This document shows, one piece after another, positions 1 through 8,337 of a stretch of 28,761 nucleotides of DNA (positions are counted from its first letter, which is position 1; each line of letters starts with the position of its first letter). A program made the position numbers and the translations under genes. Source of the DNA: CAYLRF01 sp964385995 (GTDB taxonomy: Bacteria; Bacillota; Clostridia; Lachnospirales; Lachnospiraceae); contig CAYLRF010000016.1 in NCBI GenBank assembly GCA_964385995.1, forward strand, positions 1 through 28,761, given 5' to 3'. Below the pieces are notes generated by a model. The model was not told the DNA's origin. It ran no database searches and saw only the letters and a list, made by a program, of their open reading frames with translations.

Positions 1-25
1 GCTTTAAAAGTCACTTCCCTCGGCA

Positions 26-1387
26 TTATTTTACATCGTTTGTATCATCCTTTCCAGAGTCTTTTCGATGTTTTTTGCGAGTCAGAAGAACCACCGCGAT
101 GAGTACGACGGCCGCGACGATGATCGTGAGAGTAAGCGAACTTCCCGTGTCCGGAAGCGGAGCGCCGTGTTCGTTTGTCACGGTGATCTCCACCTGCCTT
201 TCGGCTTTCGTCCCCGTAAGCTCATATCCGTCCTTAAAGTCACGCTTCTCGCCGTCTATGTAAAGGTCAAACAGGTCTTTCTCGGGATCGGATGTAACCT
301 TTATCTCGGTCACCGGCGGTTTCCCGTCCTCGTCAAGCGGCATACGGTAGCCTGTCGGAGCCTTCGTCTCCGTAAGAAAGTATGTCGTGCCGACGGTAAG
401 CGCTTCAAACCGCAGCGTACCGTCCTTATCCGTCACGCCCTTTGAGATAAGCTTCTTTAAGTCCTTATCGGCGTAAAGCGCAAACTCTGCGCCCTCTAAG
501 GGTTTATCCGCGTCAGACACCTTATGAATCAGGATTGTATACGGAGCTAGTTCGTCCTCGTATGTCACATTTCCGCCTGTGCCCGTCGCCTCTAAGCTTA
601 TGCCGTCTTTTTTAAGCGCGTCGGAGTCAAACTCTATGGCGCCGTCCTCATTTACCGTGAAGGTGATGACGCCCTCGTTTAACAGGTATCCGTCCGGAGC
701 CTTGGTTTCCTTCAGGCTGTACCTGCCGACCCCCAGAGCCTTAAATATGAGTTTCCCCGCTTTGTCGCTCTTTAGGATCTCTTTTGTCCCGTCCGGCTTT
801 GAAAGCGTAAACTCGGCGTTCGCTATCGGCGTCTTTTTCCCTTTAAGAACCTTAAAGACATTTAAGTCTATAGAGTCCTCGGAGATGACGGGGTAGTTGT
901 AGGTCTGAACCGTTTCCAGGACTCCCTCGGGGGTTATCTGTCTTACGAACACTTCGGGATTTATCAGATATCCGTCGGGAGCCTTGATCTCCTTAATCGT
1001 TATCGTGCCGATGGGAATCTGATAATATCCGCCTGTTGTTTTATACAACTCGTCACCGGACGAAAGATAGATATTTGCATACCGACAGTTCCCGTCCTCA
1101 TCCGTCTTAAACACCCACGTCCTCGCGGCTTCGTGTCCCTGCGTCGCGGGATCGGTGTTCGCGTCCTCCAAAAGCTCGGCGTAGAACTTTACTTCAAACT
1201 CGGCGTCCTTAAGCGGCTTATTATTTACCGCGCCTCCGCCGGGGATCTTACTCTCTTTCTTAAGCAGCACGCTCACGGGGTCTGACTGCGGGACGTCCGA
1301 GACTTCGACGACGCAGGTGTCGTCCGTCACGTTCGCCGTATAGACATTGGTGTCAAGCGCGTATCCTTTCGGCGTCTTAAGCTCCAA
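26..1387 (-). CDS. LPXTG-anchored SpaA/Cna-B repeat surface protein, N-terminally truncated
   Basis: This is a cell-wall-anchored surface or pilin-like protein. The 453 visible residues hold three Cna-B/SpaA-like beta-sandwich domains (about residues 40-170, 170-275 and 282-410). Each ends in the typical E-[IT]-K-A-P-x-G-Y signature whose Glu usually supports a Lys-Asn isopeptide bond. The C-terminus is a complete sortase signal: LPDTG at about 413-417, a hydrophobic stretch of about 20 residues, then a Lys/Arg-rich tail. The first residues (ELKTPKGYAL) are the end of a further Cna-B domain, so the protein begins mid-domain with no signal peptide. The only available start is TTG, with an in-frame TAA two codons upstream. 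The 5' part was therefore lost at a junction near 1386, and this copy is probably not exported. C-terminal assignment is firm; whether the gene is a pseudogene or a misassembly is open. Confidence 0.85.
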   Translation of the reverse strand: MELKTPKGYALDTNVYTANVTDDTCVVEVSDVPQSDPVSVLLKKESKIPGGGAVNNKPLKDAEFEVKFYAELLEDANTDPATQGHEAARTWVFKTDEDGNCRYANIYLSSGDELYKTTGGYYQIPIGTITIKEIKAPDGYLINPEVFVRQITPEGVLETVQTYNYPVISEDSIDLNVFKVLKGKKTPIANAEFTLSKPDGTKEILKSDKAGKLIFKALGVGRYSLKETKAPDGYLLNEGVITFTVNEDGAIEFDSDALKKDGISLEATGTGGNVTYEDELAPYTILIHKVSDADKPLEGAEFALYADKDLKKLISKGVTDKDGTLRFEALTVGTTYFLTETKAPTGYRMPLDEDGKPPVTEIKVTSDPEKDLFDLYIDGEKRDFKDGYELTGTKAERQVEITVTNEHGAPLPDTGSSLTLTIIVAAVVLIAVVLLTRKKHRKDSGKDDTNDVK

Positions 1388-1517
1388 ATTTTATCCCATA
1401 ATTTCGCCTGCAAAGCCGGATAGCCGTTCAGCTCCTTGGTATAACTTCCAACTCTGATGTAGTCAACTTTTTCAAAGGTCACCGGCTGATTGGCTGCTTT
1501 GCATATAATTAAGGATG
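1388..1517 (-). pseudogene. Fragment of AlbA_2/Schlafen-type ATP-binding regulator-like gene
   Basis: On the minus strand an open stretch of about 43 codons reads ...NQPVTFEKVDYIRVGSYTKELNG..., then a YPALQAKLW segment. This resembles the part of AlbA_2-domain (divergent AAA-4) ATP-binding/transcriptional regulator proteins that carries a YIRVGS[YS]T signature. It has no start codon, follows a TAG, and is cut at the same junction (about 1386) where the surface-protein gene begins. It is therefore a gene remnant. The family assignment rests on remembered motif similarity only. Confidence 0.45.
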
Positions 1518-1646
1518 CCTACGTTGACATCACCCATATTTACGGTATGAAACTCAAAGTCAGTGTTTCGGGAAGAAGTGAACGAAGCCGGTTTTCGAGT
1601 TCTTGATTCCCTTTTTTCAATGTCTGCAAATTATGTCTCGTCCCCA
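1388..1646. other. Remnant-rich stretch with no intact gene
   Basis: This stretch between the broken HipA-like gene and the surface-protein junction holds only short open segments. Besides the AlbA-type fragment, the minus strand from about 1645 to 1544 reads about 34 codons (HNLQTLKKGNQELENRL, then RSLLP) ending at a TAA. I do not recognise it. No ribosome binding site or complete gene is visible. Base composition is AT-rich compared with the flanking chromosome. Confidence 0.5.
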
Positions 1647-2539
1647 CTATGTCGTGTTATCAATCAACTTTTGCAGAGAATAATCCAAAATGTGAGTTTT
1701 CCGTTCACTAATCATTGTAAAATAAAAAATTTTTTGCAAGTCGGAAATTAGCGGAGTTTGCGTGATAATTTTCCCGACTTCGTTCAAATCAATTCTCGGT
1801 ACAATTCGTTTCACAGCGCATTGTTACAGTCCTCGTTTTCAAGAGATGAAACAAAATCAAAATAATGGATCTTTTTGTCTTTTACAGTAATACAGGATAA
1901 CGGGCGGTCGTAAATTCTGATTTTCAACTCTCTCTGATCATTAAGAATATTACGCATAATATTTTCATCTGCCTGCGGAAAGAGGCAACTGCCACAGTCG
2001 AAAACAGGAGCGAATGATATTGTGTCGTTCTTTTCGTTGTATAAAAATCCCCAATTTCCGTTATGTCTGTCCCAATTTCCAAGCAAGGCATCTACAATAA
2101 ACATATCCCAAAATCTTTCGATTAGTGTATCGGGATTGACAAGAGTTTGTGCCGTGAATGTCTGTTCGATTTCCGCAAGTTCCGTACCGTAGCCGTTGCG
2201 TGCCGTAGCTACCACCGTGTTTTTTAACGATGCGAAAGCCTGTAACATTAAACCGCCGACAGTAAAGTCTTTACATGCCACAACCGTTTTTTCTTTGCCG
2301 TCTATGCTGTATATTCCGAGTAGCGTCTCCTGAGCAGGTATACCGATACTTTCAAATATGTGACACCCGATATATTCCGATATGCAACCGTTTGTATAAC
2401 TCATTTGTTTGTTGATACCGGTAACAGAAGGGAATTTAAGCATATATAATTCGCGGTTGTATATTACCGAAATTTTATTTCCGTTCGCTCCGCCTTAGGT
2501 CTTGTTCCGCTTTTGGCAAAAGGTAAAATCTATCATCAT
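1647..2539 (-). pseudogene. HipA-like Ser/Thr kinase (toxin-type) gene, broken by a stop codon and a frameshift
   Basis: This is a HipA/CtkA-type kinase-fold protein, the usual toxin of HipBA-like modules. The longest intact piece (1811-2443) shows an ATP-site Lys in VACKDF, the catalytic loop NWDRHNGNWG and the metal-binding FDCGSC motif. The natural start is ATG at 2539-2537, overlapping the TGA of the upstream gene (ATGA). Fourteen codons in (MMIDFTFCQKRNKT) a TAA at 2497-2495 interrupts the frame exactly before GGANGNKIS, where a Tyr codon is expected. The C-terminal region is also broken. After ...EDCNNAL an extra dinucleotide (CTGTGAAA instead of CTGAAA, about 1813-1808) ends the frame early. 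Removing it restores a further open stretch beginning KRIVPRIDLNEVGKII and running to a TAG at 1649-1647. Repaired, the gene would encode about 296 residues. Internal re-initiation at ATG 2443 would lack the N-terminal lobe. Probably inactive. Confidence 0.8.
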
Positions 2540-2781
2540 AGTTCATCTTTTTTCATTCTCAAATATTTTTCTCTCAAATACCACGCCTGTTTAGACGAGA
2601 TAAGCTGGTTTACTTCGGCGCTGTTAATATCCGCGTTAAGTTCGCACCAATTTAAATCCCAATGCATATCCGTCCCGCCGGCATCCATGATTTTCCACGA
2701 GGAAAGCATATTATTGATTGAATTTTGCAAATATTCCGGCAAATCACAAGACGGAGCCGATTTCAAACTTTTCCTTGACAT
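2536..2781 (-). CDS. Small partner of HipA-like kinase (putative antitoxin), unknown family
   Basis: An 81-residue acidic/polar protein (MSRKSLKSAPSCDLPEYLQN...) is followed directly by the HipA-like gene through an ATGA start/stop overlap, an arrangement that implies translational coupling. Toxin-antitoxin pairs of the HipBA class usually put the small partner first. I see no obvious helix-turn-helix and do not recognise the family, so 'antitoxin' is an inference from position. The protein is rich in Trp and Leu in its middle (SSWKIMDAGG, then HWDLNWCELNADI) and ends in a charged helix-like tail (REKYLRMKKDEL). A few codons upstream of the chosen ATG are open (IIVLYVYN). No strong ribosome binding site precedes the ATG. 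Unlike its partner it is intact. Confidence 0.6.
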   Translation of the reverse strand: MSRKSLKSAPSCDLPEYLQNSINNMLSSWKIMDAGGTDMHWDLNWCELNADINSAEVNQLISSKQAWYLREKYLRMKKDEL

Positions 2782-2917
2782 GTTGTATACATAAAGTACA
2801 ATTATTTAGGGCAATTTATATGATGACACCGGGGTAGAACCCATGGAGCGTGTAGTGCCGAACAACCGTAATACCACTTTATTTTCGCTCCACATGAGAA
2901 AGGAGCTACACGGCGGG

Positions 2918-3625
2918 ATGAGAACCGAGATTTCGACAGGGATAGGCGTCGTGGTGCGGACGTACGGCGTGAAGGAGGCCATACGCGTTTGTAAAGAGGC
3001 CGGCTTTGACTGCCTTGATTTCAGCTTCAGCGACGACCGTGTGCCGTGGGATACCGAGACGGTAAACGGTGCCGATTTGTATAAGTCCGCGGAGGAAATA
3101 CGAAAGTATGCCGATGGGATCGGGATTTATTTTAATCAGGCGCACGCGCCGTTTATCTATAAGCACGAAGCTTACGAAAAACGCTGTCAGGATACCGTTT
3201 TGGCTCTGGAGATAGCGTCGATTTTGGGCGTGAGGCAGATCGTGGTCCATCCTTTGCAGAAAACACGCGAGGGAACCGGAGACAGAAAAGCGCTGAAGGA
3301 GCAGAATTTCGAATTTTACGGAGAACTCCTGCCGTATGCCGAGAAATATCGCGTGAGAATCCTCGTCGAAAACATGTTCAATCTCGACAGGCGTCGCGGC
3401 TGCATGGAACGCAGCACATGCGCCGATCCGGATGAGTTTTGCGAATATATAGACTATGAATCGGTGGTGAAAGCCTTGGCGGATATAGGTTATGACGGTG
3501 AGTTTAATTTGGAAAGTTTCAGTTTCCTTAAATGGATGGAGCCCGATTTTATGCCTAAGGCGCTCAGATTTATGGCGGAAAGGGCGCGTTATCTTGCGGA
3601 TAAGCTGGACGGGTACAGAAAATGA
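2918..3625 (+). CDS. Sugar phosphate isomerase/epimerase-like (AP-endonuclease 2 TIM barrel) with internal deletion
   Basis: This belongs to the xylose-isomerase-like TIM-barrel family, which includes sugar epimerases and endonuclease IV-like enzymes that bind divalent metal. Start ATG 2918 (MRTEISTGIG) was chosen because the family begins there and AAAGGAG lies at 2898-2904; an in-frame ATG at 2843 would add 25 unlikely residues. Visible barrel elements are GFDCLDFSF, the QAHAPF loop, IVVHPL and LVENMF. After DPDEFCEYI the chain jumps straight to DYESVVKALADIGYDGEFN, which is the last barrel strand. The segment normally between (about 70 residues with the metal-binding D-x-GH and H-x-HD strands) is missing without loss of frame. 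At 235 residues it is short for the family, so the product is unlikely to form a complete barrel. Either a deletion allele or an assembly error at about 3445-3455. Confidence 0.75.
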   Translation: MRTEISTGIGVVVRTYGVKEAIRVCKEAGFDCLDFSFSDDRVPWDTETVNGADLYKSAEEIRKYADGIGIYFNQAHAPFIYKHEAYEKRCQDTVLALEIASILGVRQIVVHPLQKTREGTGDRKALKEQNFEFYGELLPYAEKYRVRILVENMFNLDRRRGCMERSTCADPDEFCEYIDYESVVKALADIGYDGEFNLESFSFLKWMEPDFMPKALRFMAERARYLADKLDGYRK

Positions 3626-3706
3626 CGGTGTGAGAGAACACACACCCGACAGGCTTTCGGGGCGAAGCGAGGGACGTCGGGACAGATTGCGGACAGGGAA
3701 AATAAC

Positions 3707-6700
3707 ATGCTGCAGATAAAGGATATATCAAAACAATATACGACCGGGGGTCTCGTGCAGGTGGCGCTTGATCACGTGAGTCTGAATTTGCGTGACAATG
3801 AGTTTGTCTCCGTACTGGGGCCGTCCGGCTCGGGAAAGACCACGCTTCTGAACGTGATAGGGGGACTGGATCGGTATGACAGCGGCGATCTTATCATAAA
3901 CGGCATTTCCACAGAGGCATATAAGGATCGCGACTGGGACGCCTACCGCAATCATACCATAGGATTTGTCTTTCAAAGCTATAACCTCATCATGCACCAG
4001 AGTGTTCTCGCGAACGTGGAACTGGCGCTCACCATCGGCGGAGTATCGCGCAAGGAGAGAAAAGCCAGGGCGCTTTCGGCTCTCCGCTCCGTGGGACTTT
4101 CCGATCAGGCGCACAAGAAGCCGAATCAGATGTCGGGCGGGCAAATGCAAAGAGTCGCCATCGCGAGGGCGCTGGTAAACGACCCGGACATATTGCTCGC
4201 GGATGAGCCGACGGGAGCGCTCGATACGAATACCAGCCTGCAGGTGATGGATTTATTAAAAAAAGTCGCCGCGGACAGACTCGTCATCATGGTCACCCAC
4301 AATCCCGAACTCGCGCAGCAATATTCGACGCGCATAGTGAGACTGAAGGACGGCAGGATCACCGATGACACCGATCCTTATTTTCCTGAGGCGGAAGAGG
4401 CGAAGAAGGTAGGCGCTGTCGCCGACGCGGATGTCTCACGCGCGCCGTCTAAATCCGATATCGTGACGGCCGGGGAACCGGGCGAAATCACAAACTCAAG
4501 CGATCGGTTAGACGGGAGAAAGTATCCGGCTGCTTCCGAAACCGCTGTGGGGGAGGGTTCAGTTCCGGACGCGCCCCGAAAAGGTCCGTCCCGCCGCGGA
4601 TCGCGAAGTCGACGTCCGCGACGCGCAGAGCGCATGGGCAAGGCGTCCATGTCGCTTTTTACGGCATTTTCCTTAAGCTTTAACAATCTTCTTACCAAAA
4701 AAGGGCGGACTATCCTCACGTCTTTCGCGGGTTCCATAGGAATCATCGGCATAGCTCTGATCCTGTCTCTTTCCGTGGGATTTCAAAGTTACATTGACAG
4801 CATACAGGAAGATACGCTTACCTCGTATCCGCTCGCGGTCACGGCGGAGACGTCCGACATAGCTTCCGCTCTTCTTGAGATGTCGTCGCAAAAAGGCGAG
4901 AAAACGGGTTCCGATGTCGTGGAGGAGAGACGCTACATCAGCACCATGTTTACGAAGATCGGCAAAAACGACCTGACGTCCTTTAAAAAGTTTTTGGAGA
5001 AAGAGAAAGACGATGTGGACGACATGGTGTCCCTCATACGGTACAGCTACAATGTGCAGCCGCTTATCTACGGCAAGGATCCGGGCGGCAAGCCCATACA
5101 GCTTAACCCCGGCACACTGATGTCCATGATGACGGGTGACTCGGATCGTACGATGTCCTCAGCCGCCTCCATTTTCTACGAGATGATAGACGCCCCCGAT
5201 GTCCTAAACGATCAATATGACGTGCTCGCGGGGCGATGGCCGAAGAAATACAACGAGGCGATCATAGTCCTTCCGGAGCCAAACGGTATGCCGGATATCC
5301 TCGTCTACGGTCTCGGGCTTCGCGACAATAAAGAGATTCGTGACATGCTGGCGAAGATAGCCGCGGGCGAGAACGTGAAGGAAAGCGGGAAGGCCTTGAA
5401 ATTCACCTATGAGAAATTGATGAATCTTCCTTTAAAACTCGTGAACGCCTCCGACACTTACGCTTACAATGAGACATACAGTGTCTATGAGAGCCTTACG
5501 GGCGACGAGGGGAAAATGCGTGAGATCTACGATAACGCCGAGGACTTAAAACTGGTAGGCGTGGTCTGCGCGAAAGACGGCTCGACGAGTACGAGTCTTA
5601 CCACTGGCGTCGCTTATACGAAGGATCTTACAAGTCACGTGATGAAGCTCGCCTCGAAGTCCGAGATAGTAAAAAAACAGCTGGCAAACGAGGATGTGGA
5701 CGTTTTCAGCAACAAAAATTTTGACGATGACAGCGACATCGCGGGGATCAATTTGCAGGATATGATAAACGTCGATACCGAAAAGTTGAAGTCTGTTTTC
5801 GGAGGCGGAGTCTCCGAGGAGGAGATCGCGAAAGTCACTCAAAGTTATTTGAGCGACATATCAAAGTCGATAACCGCGGATACTTCTCCCGCGGAGAAGG
5901 CGCTGGCGGACGTCATGGCCACTATGTCGACGGGAATGTTTGACTGGTATATGGAAAATCCCATTGACAAGGCGGCGGGAGTGCCGACCATCAAGTTAAG
6001 TCAGACGGACGCCGCGGCGGCGGGATACATGGCCACGGATGCCGTGAAGACGAAGCTTGCGGGACTTGAGAAAGACTATCTCATACCGACCTCTGTCCTT
6101 GAACCGGTCTTTTCACAACTCATCAAGGCTATGCTTACCGGATACATACAGGTGCAGGCGGGTAACGACGGCGAGAGATCGGTTCCGGTGATGAAAGAAT
6201 TGACGGAGGCTTATGTGGCGGGATTTTTGACGTCGGAGCCGGTGAACGCCGCTATGAAGCCTCTCGCTCAGAAGATGACGGAAGCCGTCATGCAAAAAAA
6301 CATTCTCTCAAAGGTCGCCGGGATGACACAGGGTCTTATGCAAAAAGTCGCCGAGACATTCAGCGTGGACGAGAGTAAAATCGCGGAAGCGTTCTCATTC
6401 AGTATGAGTGAAGAGGAGCTGTCACGGCTCATGGAGACCATGACGGCCGGCGGCGTCGAGAAAAACGCTGTCACGAATCTGCAGTCGCTCGGGTATCAGG
6501 ACGCAGACAGGCCGACGTCGGTGTCGTTTTATTTCAATGATTTTGACGCGAAGACACTTTTTCTTGATTTCATAGATGATTACAACGCGAAAATGGAGAA
6601 AAAAGACGACGCGAAAGTGATAAAATACACGGATTTCGTGGGAACCATGATGTCGGCCATGAAAACCATCGTCGACAGCGTAAGCTATGTCCTCATAGCT

Positions 6701-7084
6701 TTCGTGAGCGTGTCGCTCGTCGTATCCTCCATCATGATAGGCATTATCACATATATTTCCGTATTGGAACGCACCAAGGAAATAGGAGTCTTAAGAGCCA
6801 TCGGAGCCTCGAAGAGAAATATTTCATCGATATTTAACGCGGAGACGTTTCTCATCGGACTGACGGCCGGAGTGATGGGCATCTTAGTGACGCTGCTGCT
6901 TCTGATACCGATCAACGCCATACTGTACGCGCTGACGAAAAATGCCGTGATACGGGCCATGCTTCCCGGGAAGGCGGCTGTGATACTCGTCATCTTAAGC
7001 GTGCTGCTCACGCTTATCGGTGGAATCATTCCCTCAAGGAGCGCGGCGAGGAAAGATCCCGTGGCGGCGTTAAGAAGTGAGTAG
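3707..7084 (+). CDS. Fused ABC transporter ATPase/FtsX-type permease
   Basis: A 1125-residue single-chain ABC system. Residues 1-225 are a MacB/LolD-type ATPase with Walker A GPSGSGKT (about 38-45), signature MSGGQMQR (about 142) and Walker B LLADEPTGALD (about 163). A very basic linker follows (about 295-320, many Arg). A first membrane segment lies near 338-358 (GSIGIIGIALILSLSVGF), then about 600 mostly soluble residues, then three C-terminal membrane segments (about 992-1018, 1047-1075, 1090-1112) of the FtsX fold, ending in SRSAARKDPVAALRSE. Family members use ATP to drive mechanical motion of an extracytoplasmic domain in export or resistance; the substrate here is unknown. The extracellular part is much longer than in MacB. 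The start has only a weak ribosome binding site (cagggaaa). No accessory MacA-like gene is adjacent. Confidence 0.9.
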   Translation: MLQIKDISKQYTTGGLVQVALDHVSLNLRDNEFVSVLGPSGSGKTTLLNVIGGLDRYDSGDLIINGISTEAYKDRDWDAYRNHTIGFVFQSYNLIMHQSVLANVELALTIGGVSRKERKARALSALRSVGLSDQAHKKPNQMSGGQMQRVAIARALVNDPDILLADEPTGALDTNTSLQVMDLLKKVAADRLVIMVTHNPELAQQYSTRIVRLKDGRITDDTDPYFPEAEEAKKVGAVADADVSRAPSKSDIVTAGEPGEITNSSDRLDGRKYPAASETAVGEGSVPDAPRKGPSRRGSRSRRPRRAERMGKASMSLFTAFSLSFNNLLTKKGRTILTSFAGSIGIIGIALILSLSVGFQSYIDSIQEDTLTSYPLAVTAETSDIASALLEMSSQKGEKTGSDVVEERRYISTMFTKIGKNDLTSFKKFLEKEKDDVDDMVSLIRYSYNVQPLIYGKDPGGKPIQLNPGTLMSMMTGDSDRTMSSAASIFYEMIDAPDVLNDQYDVLAGRWPKKYNEAIIVLPEPNGMPDILVYGLGLRDNKEIRDMLAKIAAGENVKESGKALKFTYEKLMNLPLKLVNASDTYAYNETYSVYESLTGDEGKMREIYDNAEDLKLVGVVCAKDGSTSTSLTTGVAYTKDLTSHVMKLASKSEIVKKQLANEDVDVFSNKNFDDDSDIAGINLQDMINVDTEKLKSVFGGGVSEEEIAKVTQSYLSDISKSITADTSPAEKALADVMATMSTGMFDWYMENPIDKAAGVPTIKLSQTDAAAAGYMATDAVKTKLAGLEKDYLIPTSVLEPVFSQLIKAMLTGYIQVQAGNDGERSVPVMKELTEAYVAGFLTSEPVNAAMKPLAQKMTEAVMQKNILSKVAGMTQGLMQKVAETFSVDESKIAEAFSFSMSEEELSRLMETMTAGGVEKNAVTNLQSLGYQDADRPTSVSFYFNDFDAKTLFLDFIDDYNAKMEKKDDAKVIKYTDFVGTMMSAMKTIVDSVSYVLIAFVSVSLVVSSIMIGIITYISVLERTKEIGVLRAIGASKRNISSIFNAETFLIGLTAGVMGILVTLLLLIPINAILYALTKNAVIRAMLPGKAAVILVILSVLLTLIGGIIPSRSAARKDPVAALRSE

Positions 7085-7233
7085 GGAGCGGAAGAGAGCG
7101 ATGGCCGGAGGTAAAGAGCGGTACGAAGTGAGTGAAAAGGCCGGGCGCCCGTCTTTAAGGAAAAGAAAAGTGCCGGGAAAAAGCGTGGGGAGTGAGTAAG
7201 TCATGACAAAGGACCCGGAAAGGCAAGTGTAAT
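7085..7233. other. Intergenic spacer, nothing firm
   Basis: The 149 bases between the ABC transporter and the sigma-like gene are purine-rich. I see no convincing terminator or promoter. A weak GGAAAGG lies upstream of the next ATG. Confidence 0.4.
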
Positions 7234-8136
7234 ATGATAAGTCGCGAGGAATTTCTCGGGAAATTGGCGGGGCTTGTCGGTCTCGCGCGGGAAAACGGCG
7301 GCAGGATAGATACCGATACGGTAAAAGATTATTTTGCGTCGGATGATCTGACGGATGAACAGACAGATCTGGTATATGACTATCTCATGGCGCAAAAGAT
7401 ATCCGTCGTCGGATATCTGAAAACGGCGAGGGATGACGCTGTCCCGGATTTTACGAAAGAGGAAGAGGAATATCTGAGGCGCTGCCTTGAACACATCGAG
7501 GGTAAGCCGGCGCTTACGCCCGGGGAACTGGAAGCGCTGTATACGGAAGCGGCGAAAGGAGTGGAGGCTTCCATGTCCGCTCTGGCGGAGGCATATCTGC
7601 ACGAAGTGGTGGAGACGGCGAAGGAATTTCGCCGCGCCCACGGCGGCGTCTTCATAGGAGATCTGATTCAGGAGGGAACATTAGGGCTCATGTCCGCCAT
7701 CCGGTCGCTGGGCGGCGCGGANNNNNNNNNNNNNNNNNNNNNNNNNNNNNNNNNNNNNNNNNNNNNNNNNNNNNNNNNNNNNNNNNNNNNNNNNNNNNNN
7801 NNNNNNNNNNNNNNNNNNNNNGGCACAAACGCCATGCGAGCCGCCGATGACATTCACAAGGCTGTTGCCGGGACGGGATTTGATTACCATGCCATGCTTC
7901 TTGAGTTTATCAGGGAGAGTATGCAGCTTTTCATAGAAGAGCAGCGAGAGGTGACGGGCAGAGACCTTAAGATGATCGAGAAAGTGCGTGAAGTCGATGA
8001 AGCCATAAACGACCTCACCCGAGAACTCGGCCGCGGGATCACGGCGGATGAGCTGGCCGAGCGTCTGAACATGGATATCGAAGATCTGGAGGACATACTG
8101 CGGCTTACGGGTGAGTTTTCACATGACGACGAGTAA
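7234..8136 (+). CDS. Sigma-70-like protein lacking region 4 (interrupted by assembly gap)
   Basis: This resembles primary-type sigma factors but is incomplete as a family member. Residues 1-60 look like sigma region 1.1 (helices ending in DLVYDYLMAQKISVVGY). About 110-162 matches region 2.1-2.2, with the core-binding motif LIQEGTLGLMSAIRSL. A 100-N gap then hides the region 2.3-2.4 segment that would contact the -10 element. After the gap, FDYHAMLLEFIRE and MIEKVREVDEAINDLTREL, then ITADELAERLNMDIEDLEDILRL, matches region 3. The protein stops there (SHDDE). No region 4 helix-turn-helix for -35 recognition follows before the stop codon. It could be a specialised sigma factor, an anti-sigma-like decoy or a diverged paralogue. 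The gap length is unknown, but the frame is open on both sides. Confidence 0.75.
   Translation: MISREEFLGKLAGLVGLARENGGRIDTDTVKDYFASDDLTDEQTDLVYDYLMAQKISVVGYLKTARDDAVPDFTKEEEEYLRRCLEHIEGKPALTPGELEALYTEAAKGVEASMSALAEAYLHEVVETAKEFRRAHGGVFIGDLIQEGTLGLMSAIRSLGGAXXXXXXXXXXXXXXXXXXXXXXXXXXXXXXXXXXGTNAMRAADDIHKAVAGTGFDYHAMLLEFIRESMQLFIEEQREVTGRDLKMIEKVREVDEAINDLTRELGRGITADELAERLNMDIEDLEDILRLTGEFSHDDE
7722..7821. other. Assembly gap (100 N) inside sigma-like gene
   Basis: A run of exactly 100 N, the conventional placeholder for a gap of unknown size. It removes the central part of the sigma-like gene. Confidence 0.98.
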
Positions 8137-8310
8137 GATCCGCGCCATATGTTAAGCCCATATTTTAGTCGCCGGCCGCGCCGCATACATCCGACGCGAA
8201 TCCGGGCGTGAACTTCAAAACCCCACATTATGCCGCGTACGCATATGCGTGTTGCCGATGTGTATCGTGGTTTACGGGATGATATCAGGGTGAGACCCGG
8301 GGAGCGCGTA
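8137..8310. other. Convergent intergenic region
   Basis: This lies between the ends of the sigma-like gene (plus) and the CorC-type gene (minus). Nothing coding is seen. A perfect 12-bp palindrome (acgcatatgcgt, 8239-8250) is present; its role is unknown and it may be chance. Confidence 0.4.
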
Positions 8311-8337
8311 ACGCCCTCTTACTTTTTAAGAGGGCGT
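8311..8337. terminator. Hairpin at convergent gene ends
   Basis: A perfect 11-bp inverted repeat (acgccctctta at 8311-8321 and its complement at 8327-8337) with a 5-nt loop. It includes the stop codon of the minus-strand CorC-type gene. No clear U-tract follows on either strand, so it may act as a transcript-end stabiliser rather than a classical intrinsic terminator. Confidence 0.55.

Noticed and set aside
1563..1751. Plus-strand 62-codon ORF
   Set aside because: It lies antisense to the 3' end of the HipA-like pseudogene, whose minus-strand reading is clearly homologous to the kinase family.
2843..2917. Upstream start for the TIM-barrel gene at 2843
   Set aside because: The added 25 residues do not resemble the family, and the purine-rich ribosome binding site lies downstream of it.
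7101..7199. Possible 32-codon small ORF between the ABC transporter and the sigma-like gene
   Set aside because: Low-complexity Lys/Arg/Gly/Ser content, no convincing ribosome binding site and no recognised motif.
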